Shown here piece after piece: positions 7,621-15,541 of a DNA stretch of 64,000 nt; the stretch's first letter is position 1, and each line of letters starts with the position of its first letter. A program made the position numbers and the translations under genes. The stretch covers positions 59,936-123,935 of the forward strand of contig DATCEH010000022.1 of assembly GCA_036510225.1 (NCBI GenBank). The letters are read 5' to 3'. Below the pieces are notes generated by a model. It saw only the letters and a list, made by a program, of their open reading frames with translations, did no database searches and was not told where the DNA came from. Origin of the DNA: Palsa-513 sp036510225. GTDB lineage: Bacteria > Actinomycetota > Thermoleophilia > Solirubrobacterales > Solirubrobacteraceae.

Positions 7621-8763
7621 TCAGGCGAACGCGAACGTGATCACGACGACCGTGTAGACCCCCATCAGCTGCACTCCGTCGAGCCACGTCGACTCGCCCC
7701 GCCCGGTCACCTGGACGGCGAGCAGGATCGCCAGGATCAGCGCGGCGAGTTCGTACCCGTTGAGCAGCAGCGCCATCGGGTGCGGGCCGATGAAGGTCGA
7801 GCAGAGGACGAGGGCCGGGAGGACGAAGAGGGCGATCTGCGAGCTCGAGCCGATCGCGATGTTGACCGCCAAATCGACCTTGTCCTTCGCGGCCATCGTC
7901 ACCGCCACCCAGTGCTCGGCAGCGTTCCCGACGATCGCCACGGCGACCGCGCCGACGAAGAACTGGCTCAGGCCGGCCGACCGGGCCGCGTCGGTGATCG
8001 ATCCGACGAGGATCTCCGAGACGCCGGCCGTCGCCAGCCCGCCGAGCGCGAGCAGTCCGACCGACTGGCGCAGTGGCCACGGCGTCCGCTCGGAGTCCTC
8101 CTGCGGCGGATTGAACAGCTCGCGGTGGGTTCTCAACGAGAACAGCATCAGCGCGGCGTAGCCGACCATCATGATCACGGCGATCACGACCGACAGGTGG
8201 ACGACCGACCCGCTGTAGTCGATGATCTGCGCGTCGGCCGGCGGCAGGCCGCCGCCGTGGGCCAGCTCGAAGACAGCCGGCAGGACGACGGCGGTTGCCG
8301 CGAGCATCAGCGCCGATGACTGGGCCGACGCGGCCGCGCCGCTGAAGAACTGGCGCTCCCGCCGGGCGCCGCCGGCCGCCATCGCGCCACCCATCACGAG
8401 CAGGACGTTGCCGAGGATCGACCCGACCAGCGACGCCTTGACGACCTCGTGGAGGCCGCTCCCGAGCGCGAACAGGGCGATGATCAGCTCGGGCGCGTTG
8501 CCGAACGTCACGTTCACCAGGCCGCCGATTCCCGGGCCTGACCGATCGGCGAGCTCCTCCGTCGCCCGGCCGATCACCGCGGCCAGCGGGATGATCCCGA
8601 GCGCCGAGCTGAGGAACGTGAGGGTCGCCGGCGCGCCGGCCACGTCGAGGACGACGGCGAGAACGATGAACGGCGTCAGCGCGAACGGCCACCGCTCGCG
8701 CATCGGCCGCATCAGCGCAAGCGGATCTCTTCGCGCCGGCCGGGAACTCACCGGCCCCAGCAT
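7621..8763 (-). CDS. Calcium/proton antiporter (CaCA family, Cax/ChaA type)
   Basis: 380 residues and about eleven membrane spans. The two inverted alpha repeats of the cation/Ca2+ exchanger family are plain: VNVTFGNAPELIIALFAL in the first half and AVAIVGNAAEHWVAV in the second. The acidic Glu in each is the transport residue. The protein exports Ca2+ from the cytoplasm in exchange for protons. Length fits bacterial Cax/ChaA. The ATG at 8763 has no clear ribosome site; a methionine about 17 codons in (MRPMRERW) is an alternative start. It stands alone between repeat R1 and the divergent exporter operon that begins 66 bp away. Confidence 0.92.
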   Translation of the reverse strand: MLGPVSSRPARRDPLALMRPMRERWPFALTPFIVLAVVLDVAGAPATLTFLSSALGIIPLAAVIGRATEELADRSGPGIGGLVNVTFGNAPELIIALFALGSGLHEVVKASLVGSILGNVLLVMGGAMAAGGARRERQFFSGAAASAQSSALMLAATAVVLPAVFELAHGGGLPPADAQIIDYSGSVVHLSVVIAVIMMVGYAALMLFSLRTHRELFNPPQEDSERTPWPLRQSVGLLALGGLATAGVSEILVGSITDAARSAGLSQFFVGAVAVAIVGNAAEHWVAVTMAAKDKVDLAVNIAIGSSSQIALFVLPALVLCSTFIGPHPMALLLNGYELAALILAILLAVQVTGRGESTWLDGVQLMGVYTVVVITFAFA

Positions 8764-8828
8764 ATGCCGGAGGGCAAGGGTCTTCTTACGCGGCTCTTAG
8801 AGGGCGAACGCATGATCGGTGGGCAGAT

Positions 8829-11024
8829 ATGTTGAAGAGCTGGCCCAATCGCGTGATCGCGATCCTCATCATCGTCGGGGTCGGGCTCTCGCTGACGTTC
8901 ATCGGGCCCCCGTCCCAGGCCGTCACCCGCGCCCGCGACGTGGCGGTCGAGACGGGGGTCGTCCAGTCGACGGTGTCGGCGACCGGCAACCTCCAACCCG
9001 CGCAGACCGTCAACGCCGACTTCGTCACCGGCGGTGTCCTCACCGGCCTCGACGTCAAGGTCGGCCAGCACGTCAAGCAGGGGCAGCTGCTCGGCTCGAT
9101 CGATCAGAAGGACGCCAGGACGGCGCTGACGACGGCCGACGCGAACCTGGCCTCGGCCAAGGCCCGCCTGCTGCAGACCGAGCAGCCGCTGACGCCGAGC
9201 GCCGCCCACCAGGACGCCGTCTCCGTCGGCCAGAACAAGTCCGCGATCACGACCGCCGACCGCGGTGTGACCGAGGCCCGGGCGAGCGCGACGGCCGACA
9301 CCAAGTCACAGGCCAACACGGTCAAGCAGGCCCAGACGGCCGTCACCAACGCCGAGGCGTCGGCCCAGGTCGACGCGAAGAGCCTTGCGGCCGCGGTCAC
9401 CCAGGCCCAGGCTCAACTGGCCACCGATCAGAACCAGGTCACCGCCGACACCAACCAGCAGGGTGCCGATCAGTCGGCGGTCGCGGCCGACACGAACCAG
9501 GCGAACGCCGACCAGGCGACCGTCAATTCCGATCAGAGCGCGCTGACCGCCGCCCAGAACACCCAGCTGGCCGACGGCTGCTCGACCTCCTCCGGCGGCG
9601 GGGGCTCTTCCGGTGGGGGCTCGTCCGGCGGCGGCTCGTCCGGAACGACGACCTCCCCGGCGTGTGCGGCCGACGATCTCGCGGTCACCCAGGACCAGTC
9701 CCGCCTGACCACGGACACCGGCAAGCTGTCGTCTGACAAGTCGGCGCTCGCCTCCGACCAGAGCAAGGTGGCCGCCGACCCGGGGAAGATCGCCGGCGAC
9801 GGGGCGAAGGTCACCCAGGACGGGAACTCGATCACCAACGCGACCAACAGCCAGGCGTCCGGCACGCTCAAGGACAAGCAGTCGATCCAGGCGGCCGGGA
9901 ACCAGCTGACCAACGCGAAGACGGCGCAAGCGGCCGCCAGGCTCAAGGACGATCAGTCGATCACGCAGGCTGAGTCGCAGGTCACGCAGGCCGACCAGGC
10001 GCTGGCGAGCACGGAGGCCGGCGATGCGGTCAAGGCCGCTCCGCCGCAGCCGGGCGACCTCGCGGCGGCGCAGACGACCGTCGAGACCGCCCAGATCACC
10101 GTCGACCAGGCCGAGCAGACGCTGTCGGAGACAGAGCTCCACGCGCCGGTCAGCGGGACGATCGCATCGATCGACGGCGCCGTCGGCCAGACCGTCGCCG
10201 GCGGCGGCAGCGGGTCGAGCAGCTCCACCGGGTCCACCGGGTCCACCGCGTCATCCGGGTCCTCCGGGTCGTCGTCGACGACGACCGGGACCGGCTCGGG
10301 TTCGGGCGCGGCCACCGCGACCGGGACGGGGACCGGCGCGGCGGCGAGCACGACCACCGGCTCGTCGACCAGCGGGTCGAGCTCGAGCTCCAGCACCAGC
10401 TCGACCGCCTTCGTGACGATCGACGGCGTCCAGGGACTCCAGCTGAAGGGCAGCTTCGCCGAGACCGACGCGACCAAGCTGAAGGTCGGCCAGCTCGCCA
10501 CGGTCACGGTCAACGCCGTCCCGAACGGCGAGCTGGCGGCCCGCCTGATCGAGATCGACCCGGTCGGGACGGTCGCGTCGAGCGTCGTCACCTTCAACGC
10601 CCTCTTCCAGATCACACAGACCGAGGCCGGCGTCAGCCCGGGGATGAGCGCGTCGGTCAAGGTCATCGTCCAGTCGGTCTCCGGTGCCCTCAACGTCCCA
10701 TCCGGCGCGCTCGGTCGCGGCGCGGGTGGTCAGACGCTGACGGTCGTCAAGAACGGCAAGACCACGGCCGTGCCGGTCGTCGTCGGCGTCCAGGGGGACA
10801 CGAGCGACCAGATCCTCAGTGGCGTCAGCGCGGGTGACGAGGTTCAGATCGCGGCACCCAGCTTCTCGACGTCGACCTCCTCGACGACTGGAACCGGTCG
10901 CACGGGCGCCGCCGGCGGGCTCGGCGCGGCGGCCGGCGGCCTCGGGGGCGCGGCCGGCGGTCTCGGTGGCGGCGGCTTCGCCGGCGGTGGCGGTGGCGGC
11001 AGGGGATTCGGCGGCGGAGGATGA
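8829..11024 (+). CDS. MacA/HlyD-like exporter adaptor with very long coiled coil
   Basis: 731 residues, about twice the usual MacA size. It has an N-terminal membrane anchor (about 7-25), a first lipoyl half (TVSATGNLQPAQTVNADF to GQLLGSIDQKD), then a long heptad-rich coiled coil (about 105-430) made of A/T/D/Q/N-rich repeats. The coil is interrupted by a Gly/Ser loop bracketed by Cys251 and Cys279. The second lipoyl half (ELHAPVSGTIASIDGAVGQT), a Ser/Thr/Gly linker, beta-barrel domains and a Gly-rich tail follow. Adaptors of this family link an inner-membrane ABC pump to the cell envelope. The stop overlaps the ATPase start (ATGA), and the permease follows, so it belongs to a MacAB-type system. 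The cargo is unknown. Confidence 0.88.
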   Translation: MLKSWPNRVIAILIIVGVGLSLTFIGPPSQAVTRARDVAVETGVVQSTVSATGNLQPAQTVNADFVTGGVLTGLDVKVGQHVKQGQLLGSIDQKDARTALTTADANLASAKARLLQTEQPLTPSAAHQDAVSVGQNKSAITTADRGVTEARASATADTKSQANTVKQAQTAVTNAEASAQVDAKSLAAAVTQAQAQLATDQNQVTADTNQQGADQSAVAADTNQANADQATVNSDQSALTAAQNTQLADGCSTSSGGGGSSGGGSSGGGSSGTTTSPACAADDLAVTQDQSRLTTDTGKLSSDKSALASDQSKVAADPGKIAGDGAKVTQDGNSITNATNSQASGTLKDKQSIQAAGNQLTNAKTAQAAARLKDDQSITQAESQVTQADQALASTEAGDAVKAAPPQPGDLAAAQTTVETAQITVDQAEQTLSETELHAPVSGTIASIDGAVGQTVAGGGSGSSSSTGSTGSTASSGSSGSSSTTTGTGSGSGAATATGTGTGAAASTTTGSSTSGSSSSSSTSSTAFVTIDGVQGLQLKGSFAETDATKLKVGQLATVTVNAVPNGELAARLIEIDPVGTVASSVVTFNALFQITQTEAGVSPGMSASVKVIVQSVSGALNVPSGALGRGAGGQTLTVVKNGKTTAVPVVVGVQGDTSDQILSGVSAGDEVQIAAPSFSTSTSSTTGTGRTGAAGGLGAAAGGLGGAAGGLGGGGFAGGGGGGRGFGGGG

Positions 11025-11725
11025 CCCCGGCCCGCCCGGTCATCGAGCTGCGCGAGGCGACCAAGACGTACGAGCTGGGCGAGATCCAGGTCCGCGCGCT
11101 GCGGGGCGTCACGCTGCGGATTGAGCGCGGCGAGATGGTCGCGATCATGGGGTCGTCGGGGAGCGGCAAGAGCACGCTGATGAACATCATCGGCTGCCTC
11201 GACTCGCCGACCACCGGGTCATATCTGCTCGACGGGGTCGACGTCCGGCGCTTCACCGAGGACGAGCTCGCCGACGTCCGCAACCGGAAGCTGGGCTTCG
11301 TCTTCCAGAGCTTCAACCTCGTCGCCCGGACGCGGGCCCACGCTCAGGTCGAGCTGCCCCTTGCCTACGCGGGCGTCGCCCGCGCCGTGCGGCGGGAGCG
11401 GGCGGCCGCGGCGCTGGCGATGGTCGGGCTCTCAGACCGCGCCGACCACCTCCCGTCCGAGCTCTCCGGCGGCCAGCAGCAGCGGGTCGCCGTGGCCCGG
11501 GCGGTCGTCACCAATCCGGCCCTGATCCTCGCCGACGAGCCGACCGGCAACCTCGACAGCGTCTCGACCGACGAGGTCCTGTCGATCTTCGAGCGGCTCA
11601 ACGCCGAGGGCCGGACGGTCGTGCTGATCACCCACGAGCCGGACGTCGCCGCCCGCGCGTCGCGCGTGATCCGGCTCGCGGACGGCCAGGTCATCGAGGA
11701 CACGCAGCTCTCCAGGGCGGCGTGA
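11021..11725 (+). CDS. MacB/LolD-type ABC exporter ATPase
   Basis: 234 residues: Walker A GSSGSGKST (from about residue 44), Q-loop in FVFQSFNLVART, signature LSGGQQQRVAVARAVV, Walker B LILADEPTGNLDS and the switch histidine in VLITHEPDV. The LADEPTGNLD form is the hallmark of the MacB/LolD/FtsE group, whose members drive conformational change in FtsX-like permeases rather than transport through a classical channel. It overlaps the adaptor gene by 4 bp and ends 9 bp before the permease gene, so the three are co-expressed. The ATP-hydrolysing subunit is separate here, whereas E. coli MacB is a fusion. Confidence 0.93.
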   Translation: MTPARPVIELREATKTYELGEIQVRALRGVTLRIERGEMVAIMGSSGSGKSTLMNIIGCLDSPTTGSYLLDGVDVRRFTEDELADVRNRKLGFVFQSFNLVARTRAHAQVELPLAYAGVARAVRRERAAAALAMVGLSDRADHLPSELSGGQQQRVAVARAVVTNPALILADEPTGNLDSVSTDEVLSIFERLNAEGRTVVLITHEPDVAARASRVIRLADGQVIEDTQLSRAA

Positions 11726-11734
11726 GGCCGGCCG

Positions 11735-12949
11735 ATGATCGGGATCGAGAGCGTCGTGATCGCTCTGCAGGGTCTCCTCGCCAACCGCCTGCGGTCGGCT
11801 CTGACGGTCCTCGGCATGTTGATCGGGGTCGCCTCGGTGATCGTCCTGATCGCGGTCGGGAACGGCTCGCAGGCGGCCGTCCAGTCGCGGATCGAGGCGC
11901 TCGGGACCAACGTCCTGCTCGTCATGCCGCCACGCGGCATCGGCGGCCGCGGGTCGAACGCGTCGCAGGCTGTGTCGCTGACCACGGCCGACGCGACGGC
12001 CCTCGGGAACTCGTTCGACGCCCCGGACATCCAGAGCGCGACGCCGGTCGTCAACGCCAGCCCGACGATCACCTTCAACGGGACGACCTACTCGCCGAGC
12101 TCGTTCCTCGGTGCGACGCCGACGATCTTCACGGCTCGGACCTACAAGCCGCAGGCCGGGGCGTTCTTCACGACGGCCGACGTGACCAACCACGACCGGG
12201 TCGTCGTGCTCGGTGAGACGGTCGTCTCGAACCTGTTCGGCAACACCAACCCGATCGGCCAGACCGTGCAGATCGGCGGCGACAACTTCACGGTGGTCGG
12301 CGTGACCCAGCCGAAGGGGTCGAACGGGACCCAGGACCAGGACGACGTCGCGATTGCGCCGATCACTGCCGTCCAGGACTCGCTGACCGGCTTCGGGCCG
12401 ATCTCGGAGATCATCGTCCAGGCGAAGTCGCAGGGGGCGCTCAACGCGGCGAGCGACGAGGTCACCGGCATCCTCGACGGCATCCACCACATCACGGCGA
12501 CGTCGACGTCGAGTTTCACCGTGATCAACCAGGGCTCCCTGCTGCAGACGTCCAGCGCGACGAGCGACGTCTTCACGACCCTGCTCGGCGAGGTCGCCGC
12601 GATCTCGCTGCTGGTCGGCGGGATCGGCGTGATGAACATCATGCTGGTGACGGTGACCGAGCGGACCCGGGAGATCGGGATCCGCAAGGCGATCGGCGCC
12701 CGCAAGACCGACATCCTCTCGCAGTTCCTGATCGAGGCCGTGCTCGTCTCGGTGCTCGGCGGCCTCGCCGGGGTGATCGTCGGCCTCGTCACGACGCAGT
12801 TCACGATCGCCGGCGTCCAGCCGATTCCGTCGGCCGGGTCGGTCGGTCTCGCGTTCGGCGCGGCGGTCGTCGTCGGCCTCTTCTTCGGGACCTATCCCGC
12901 CAGCCGGGCGGCCTCGCTGCGCCCGATCGACGCGCTCCGCTACGAATGA
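11735..12949 (+). CDS. MacB/FtsX-family ABC exporter permease
   Basis: 404 residues with the MacB topology. One N-terminal span (SALTVLGMLIGVASVIVLIA) is followed by a large extracytoplasmic MacB_PCD domain (about 45-270) and three C-terminal spans. The conserved loop VTERTREIGIRKAIGARKTD precedes span 3, and the chain ends with PASRAASLRPIDALRYE, the usual end for this family. It is the membrane partner of the preceding ATPase and works with the large adaptor. The stop overlaps the ATG at 12946, but that ATG is probably not the true start of the next gene. Confidence 0.93.
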   Translation: MIGIESVVIALQGLLANRLRSALTVLGMLIGVASVIVLIAVGNGSQAAVQSRIEALGTNVLLVMPPRGIGGRGSNASQAVSLTTADATALGNSFDAPDIQSATPVVNASPTITFNGTTYSPSSFLGATPTIFTARTYKPQAGAFFTTADVTNHDRVVVLGETVVSNLFGNTNPIGQTVQIGGDNFTVVGVTQPKGSNGTQDQDDVAIAPITAVQDSLTGFGPISEIIVQAKSQGALNAASDEVTGILDGIHHITATSTSSFTVINQGSLLQTSSATSDVFTTLLGEVAAISLLVGGIGVMNIMLVTVTERTREIGIRKAIGARKTDILSQFLIEAVLVSVLGGLAGVIVGLVTTQFTIAGVQPIPSAGSVGLAFGAAVVVGLFFGTYPASRAASLRPIDALRYE

Positions 12950-12975
12950 AAACCGAACCTCCGGAGGAACACGGA

Positions 12976-13584
12976 ATGGCTGCGACAGACGAGCAACTCG
13001 CGACCGACGACGCCTGGGCCGGCGAGCTCGCATCGTCGCGCCCGCGCCGCCGCCTGCTGAGCCCGCCGACGGTGATCCTCGCGATCGTCCTGTTCGCGGT
13101 CGTCGGCTTCATGGTCGGCGTCAAGGTCGAGAAGGGCCAGCTGAGCTCGTCGGCGACCGGTCGGGCCGGTGCCGCGACCGGCGCGGCCGGCACCCGGCGT
13201 GGCGGCGGCGCGGGGGGCGCCGCGGGGACGGCTTCCGGCGCGACCGGGGCCGCCGGCGCCGCCGCGGCCGGCGGATTTGCCGGCGGTGGCGGCTTCGGCG
13301 GGGGTGGGGCGGCCAGCTCGGCGGCGGGGCCGGTGACCACCGGCACGGTCTCCAGCACGTCGGGGACGACGCTCTACGTCCAGAACAGCGCGGGCAACAC
13401 CGTCCCCGTCAACACGACCCAGTCAACCCAGGTCACCCGGACGGTCGATGCGACGCCGAGTGAGGTGCATCCCGGGGAGACGGTCGTCGTCCAGGGGACG
13501 ACCGGCCCCAACGGAGCGATCAACGCGGTGACGATCCGCTCGAACGCGACCGCGGCGGCCGCCCTCAGCGGGTTGACCGGATAG
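12976..13584 (+). CDS. Membrane-anchored Gly-rich protein with DUF5666-like C-terminus
   Basis: I choose ATG 12976 because GGAGG at 12963-12967 sits 8 bp upstream; the ATG at 12946 would add ten residues. The product of about 202 residues has a cytoplasmic head and one membrane span (VILAIVLFAVVGFMVGV). A long Ala/Gly-rich linker follows, then a small beta domain (about 120-200: TTGTVSSTSGTTLYVQNSAG to VVVQGTTGPNGAINAVTI) that resembles DUF5666/OB-like domains. Operon position after the exporter permease suggests an accessory envelope role; the biochemical function is unknown. The Gly-rich stretch resembles the tail of the adaptor protein in the same operon. Confidence 0.75.
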   Translation: MAATDEQLATDDAWAGELASSRPRRRLLSPPTVILAIVLFAVVGFMVGVKVEKGQLSSSATGRAGAATGAAGTRRGGGAGGAAGTASGATGAAGAAAAGGFAGGGGFGGGGAASSAAGPVTTGTVSSTSGTTLYVQNSAGNTVPVNTTQSTQVTRTVDATPSEVHPGETVVVQGTTGPNGAINAVTIRSNATAAAALSGLTG

Positions 13585-13647
13585 GCGGGGCGGGCCGGTC
13601 GGCCGACCGGCCGCGGCGGGACCGTGCGATATTTCGGGGCACCTCCG

Positions 13648-13721
13648 GCCCCCGTAGCTCAACCGGATAGAGCGCCGGCCTTCTAAGCCGGATGTTGCAG
13701 GTTCGAGTCCTGCCGGGGGCG
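13648..13721 (+). tRNA. tRNA-Arg(TCT)
   Basis: A full cloverleaf is visible. The acceptor GCCCCCG pairs with CGGGGGC, the D-arm contains AGCTCAACCGGATAGAGC, and the anticodon arm GCCGGC-CTTCTAA-GCCGG gives anticodon TCT. The T-arm is GCAGG-TTCGAGT-CCTGC and the discriminator is G. CCA is not encoded. A GATATT -10-like box lies at 13628-13633. Confidence 0.95.
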
Positions 13722-13820
13722 CTTCCAGCCCGCTGGCCGGCCGGCCGACGGGCGTCGTGGGCCGGTGCGGCTTGCCTCGCGTGCCTCGCACCGCATTCGG
13801 GATGCAGCCGGTTGCCGCGC

Positions 13821-13826
13821 TAGGCT
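13821..13826 (+). promoter_or_regulatory. TAGGCT -10 box, leaderless start of the PadR gene
   Basis: TAGGCT ends 6 bp before the ATG at 13833 and there is no ribosome site, so transcription should begin at or next to the start codon. The same box recurs before other genes in this window (16932, 33366, and TAGTCT at 15427). No convincing -35 is visible. Confidence 0.4.
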
Positions 13827-13832
13827 ACGCCG

Positions 13833-14363
13833 ATGACCACGCTCGCGACGCGCGAACTGGCGCCGGGTGAGTGGGCGGTCCTCGGGCTGCTTTCGGAGGC
13901 GCCCGCACACGGCTTCGCGATCTCCAAGGCCCTGGCGAGCGGCGGCGAGATCGGCGAGATCTGGGCACTGCCGCGCCCGCTGGTCTACCGGGCGCTCGGG
14001 CTGCTGAAGGACCGCGGCCTCGTCCGAGAGGTGTTCACCGAGGCCGGCCAGGGACCCAACCGGACGATCCTGACCGCGACCCGGGCGGGTCTCGACGAGC
14101 TCGAACGCTGGCTCGAGGAGCCGGTCGTCCACGTCCGCGACGCCCGGTCGCTGCTCCTCCTGAAGCTCGTCTATGCCGAGCGGGCCGGCCGCGACACGCG
14201 CCCCCTGCTCGAGCGCCAGCGCGATCTCCTGCGTCCGATCGTCGAGTCTCACCGCGAGCGGCTTGCCCAGGCATCCGGCTGGCACCAGACGATCGAGCTG
14301 TGGCGCTCGGAGTGCATGGACGCGGTCCTCGTGTTCACCGAAAAGCTGCTCGCACAGGGCTGA
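13833..14363 (+). CDS. PadR-family transcriptional regulator
   Basis: 176 residues. The N-terminal winged helix (about 12-90) shows the PadR pattern: AVLGLLSEAPAHGFAI, then LPRPLVYRALGLLKDRGLV as the recognition helix region, then a wing with TEAGQGPNRTILTAT. A C-terminal helical domain for dimerisation (about 95-176, RSLLLLKLVYAER to VLVFTEKLL) has the length of the longer PadR (Vir_act_alpha_C) type. These repressors respond to phenolics or drugs and often control exporters. The target is not evident; the MacAB-like operon upstream is the nearest candidate, with tRNA-Arg between them. Confidence 0.88.
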   Translation: MTTLATRELAPGEWAVLGLLSEAPAHGFAISKALASGGEIGEIWALPRPLVYRALGLLKDRGLVREVFTEAGQGPNRTILTATRAGLDELERWLEEPVVHVRDARSLLLLKLVYAERAGRDTRPLLERQRDLLRPIVESHRERLAQASGWHQTIELWRSECMDAVLVFTEKLLAQG

Positions 14364-14519
14364 CCTGACGCCGGCGTGAGTCGCGCCCGGCAGGCCGGCC
14401 GCAGGCTGTGCGCCCGGTCGGTTGGCTGTGTTCGCGCAACCGGCGGCCGAGCGGTGTGTCCCAGCCGGCGACCGCGGGTCGACGTCACTCGCGGGTGCCC
14501 TACCGGCTCCCGCTCGGGG

Positions 14520-14765
14520 TCAGGCCGACGGAGACCGGCGGACATCGGCCGGGGCCACGTCGGTGCCGGTGCACGCCCGGTGGATCAGCATCTGCGAACG
14601 GACGAGCGCGGCGACCGGGCTCTCGACGTCGTCGAAGACGACCCGCGCCGCGTCGCCGTCCTCGGTCACGTCGCCACCGCCGACAAGCTCCCGCAGCCGC
14701 GGGACGAGGAGGTCGCGGTCACCCGCCGACGCGAACCTCAGCTGTACGGCGTAGCGCGGCACCAC
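14520..14765 (-). CDS. Small conserved-looking hypothetical protein
   Basis: 81 residues from a GTG start (a second GTG is the next codon). The sequence reads like a real compact alpha/beta protein: YAVQLRFASAGDRDLLVPRL, then DGDAARVVFDDVESPVAALV and a helical C-terminus. I do not recognise a named family. A TAGGGT box lies 3 bp before the start on this strand, fitting the leaderless pattern seen elsewhere here. The opposite-strand frames over the same bases have unnatural Arg/Pro-rich composition, which supports this strand. Confidence 0.55.
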   Translation of the reverse strand: MVPRYAVQLRFASAGDRDLLVPRLRELVGGGDVTEDGDAARVVFDDVESPVAALVRSQMLIHRACTGTDVAPADVRRSPSA

Positions 14766-14881
14766 CGCACCCTAGCGCGCCGCGCCGTAATAGTCCGGGC
14801 TTGATTAGCACTTATGAAATCTGTAGGCTCTCGCACGCGCATCCCACTGTGCACACGCACAGGCGTACCTCCCCCGCGTAT

Positions 14882-14912
14882 CCCCTGGGCCCGTTCCGTC
14901 CGGGCCCAGGGG
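14882..14912. terminator. Strong 12-bp hairpin, probable terminator
   Basis: CCCCTGGGCCCG (14882-14893) and its perfect complement (14901-14912) enclose a 7-nt loop. It lies about 130 bp downstream of the stop of the minus-strand MerR/Mop gene, and it could terminate that transcript. The rest of 14766-15043 contains no gene I can support. Confidence 0.45.
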
Positions 14913-15043
14913 CTACCGCGGAGAGCCGGCGCCACCGCTGTCGGCCGGGCGACCAGGTCGAGTATGCCTAGGCGCTACTTACTGATCTGACGTCGCGCTT
15001 CGGCGGATTCTCGGCGGCCGCCGAGAACCAACCCGGGAGGGTC

Positions 15044-15418
15044 TCAGCGTTCGATCATCACGTTCGTCGACTTGATCACGGCGGTCGCCTCGACGCCGGG
15101 GTCGAGGCCGAGCTCGTCGGCTGCCTCGCGGCTCATCAGGGAGATGACACGGTAGGGACCGCAGGCCATCTCGACCTTCGCCATGACCCCGTCGCGCTCG
15201 ACCGTGACGACGATCCCCGAGAGGTGGTTGCGGGCGCTCATCGTCTTGTTGGCGCCGGCGTGGGACGCGACCAGGGCGCCCAGCTCGCCGGCCGGGAGGA
15301 GGCGCTGGTTGCCTCGACGGACGAACTGGATCCGGCCGGCGGCCTCCCACCGACGCAGTGTGTCGATGCTTACGCCGACGGCTTTCGCCACCTCGCCGAT
15401 TCGTAACAGCTCCGCCAT
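15044..15418 (-). CDS. MerR-type HTH regulator with Mop/TOBE molybdate-binding domain
   Basis: 124 residues. Residues 1-50 form a MerR/excisionase-like helix-turn-helix (LLRIGEVAKAVGVSIDTLRR). Residues 58-124 form a Mop/TOBE domain beginning SARNHLSGIVVTVERDGVMA, which binds molybdate or tungstate oxyanions in ModE and MopII. The protein is therefore probably a molybdate-responsive repressor. No modABC transporter genes are in this window. It is divergent from the unknown gene at 15542, and the 120-bp gap contains a palindrome over that gene's -10. TAGTCT (15427-15432, minus strand) sits 8 bp before the ATG, suggesting a leaderless message. Confidence 0.85.
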   Translation of the reverse strand: MAELLRIGEVAKAVGVSIDTLRRWEAAGRIQFVRRGNQRLLPAGELGALVASHAGANKTMSARNHLSGIVVTVERDGVMAKVEMACGPYRVISLMSREAADELGLDPGVEATAVIKSTNVMIER

Positions 15419-15426
15419 GGGGCAGA

Positions 15427-15432
15427 AGACTA
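15427..15432 (-). promoter_or_regulatory. TAGTCT -10 box of the MerR/Mop gene
   Basis: On the minus strand TAGTCT ends 8 bp before the ATG at 15418 with no ribosome site, matching the leaderless geometry at 13821, 16932 and 33366. It is the same hexamer as the divergent -10 at 15486. Confidence 0.35.
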
Positions 15433-15461
15433 TCCGGCCGCGAGGACGCTCGCAGTGTGTC

Positions 15462-15512
15462 TTGACAGCTTGTCGCAGACTCGGCTAGTCTGCCTAGGAC
15501 TACCATAGGCAG
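15462..15512 (+). promoter_or_regulatory. Sigma-70-type promoter with overlapping palindromic operator
   Basis: TTGACA (15462-15467) and TAGTCT (15486-15491) are 18 bp apart and face the gene at 15542. The inverted repeat CTGCCTA (15490-15496) / TAGGCAG (15506-15512) with a 9-bp spacer covers the end of the -10 and the expected start of transcription, where a repressor would block. The divergent Mop-domain regulator is the obvious candidate binder; that link is inference. Confidence 0.55.
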
Positions 15513-15541
15513 TGTCAGACCGAAACTCGACTCTGAGGATC

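Noticed and set aside
14766..15043. Gap considered as a riboswitch upstream of molybdenum-related genes
   Set aside because: The only clear structure is a long GC hairpin after a stop codon. It lies on the downstream side of the Mop-domain gene, so a terminator is the simpler reading.
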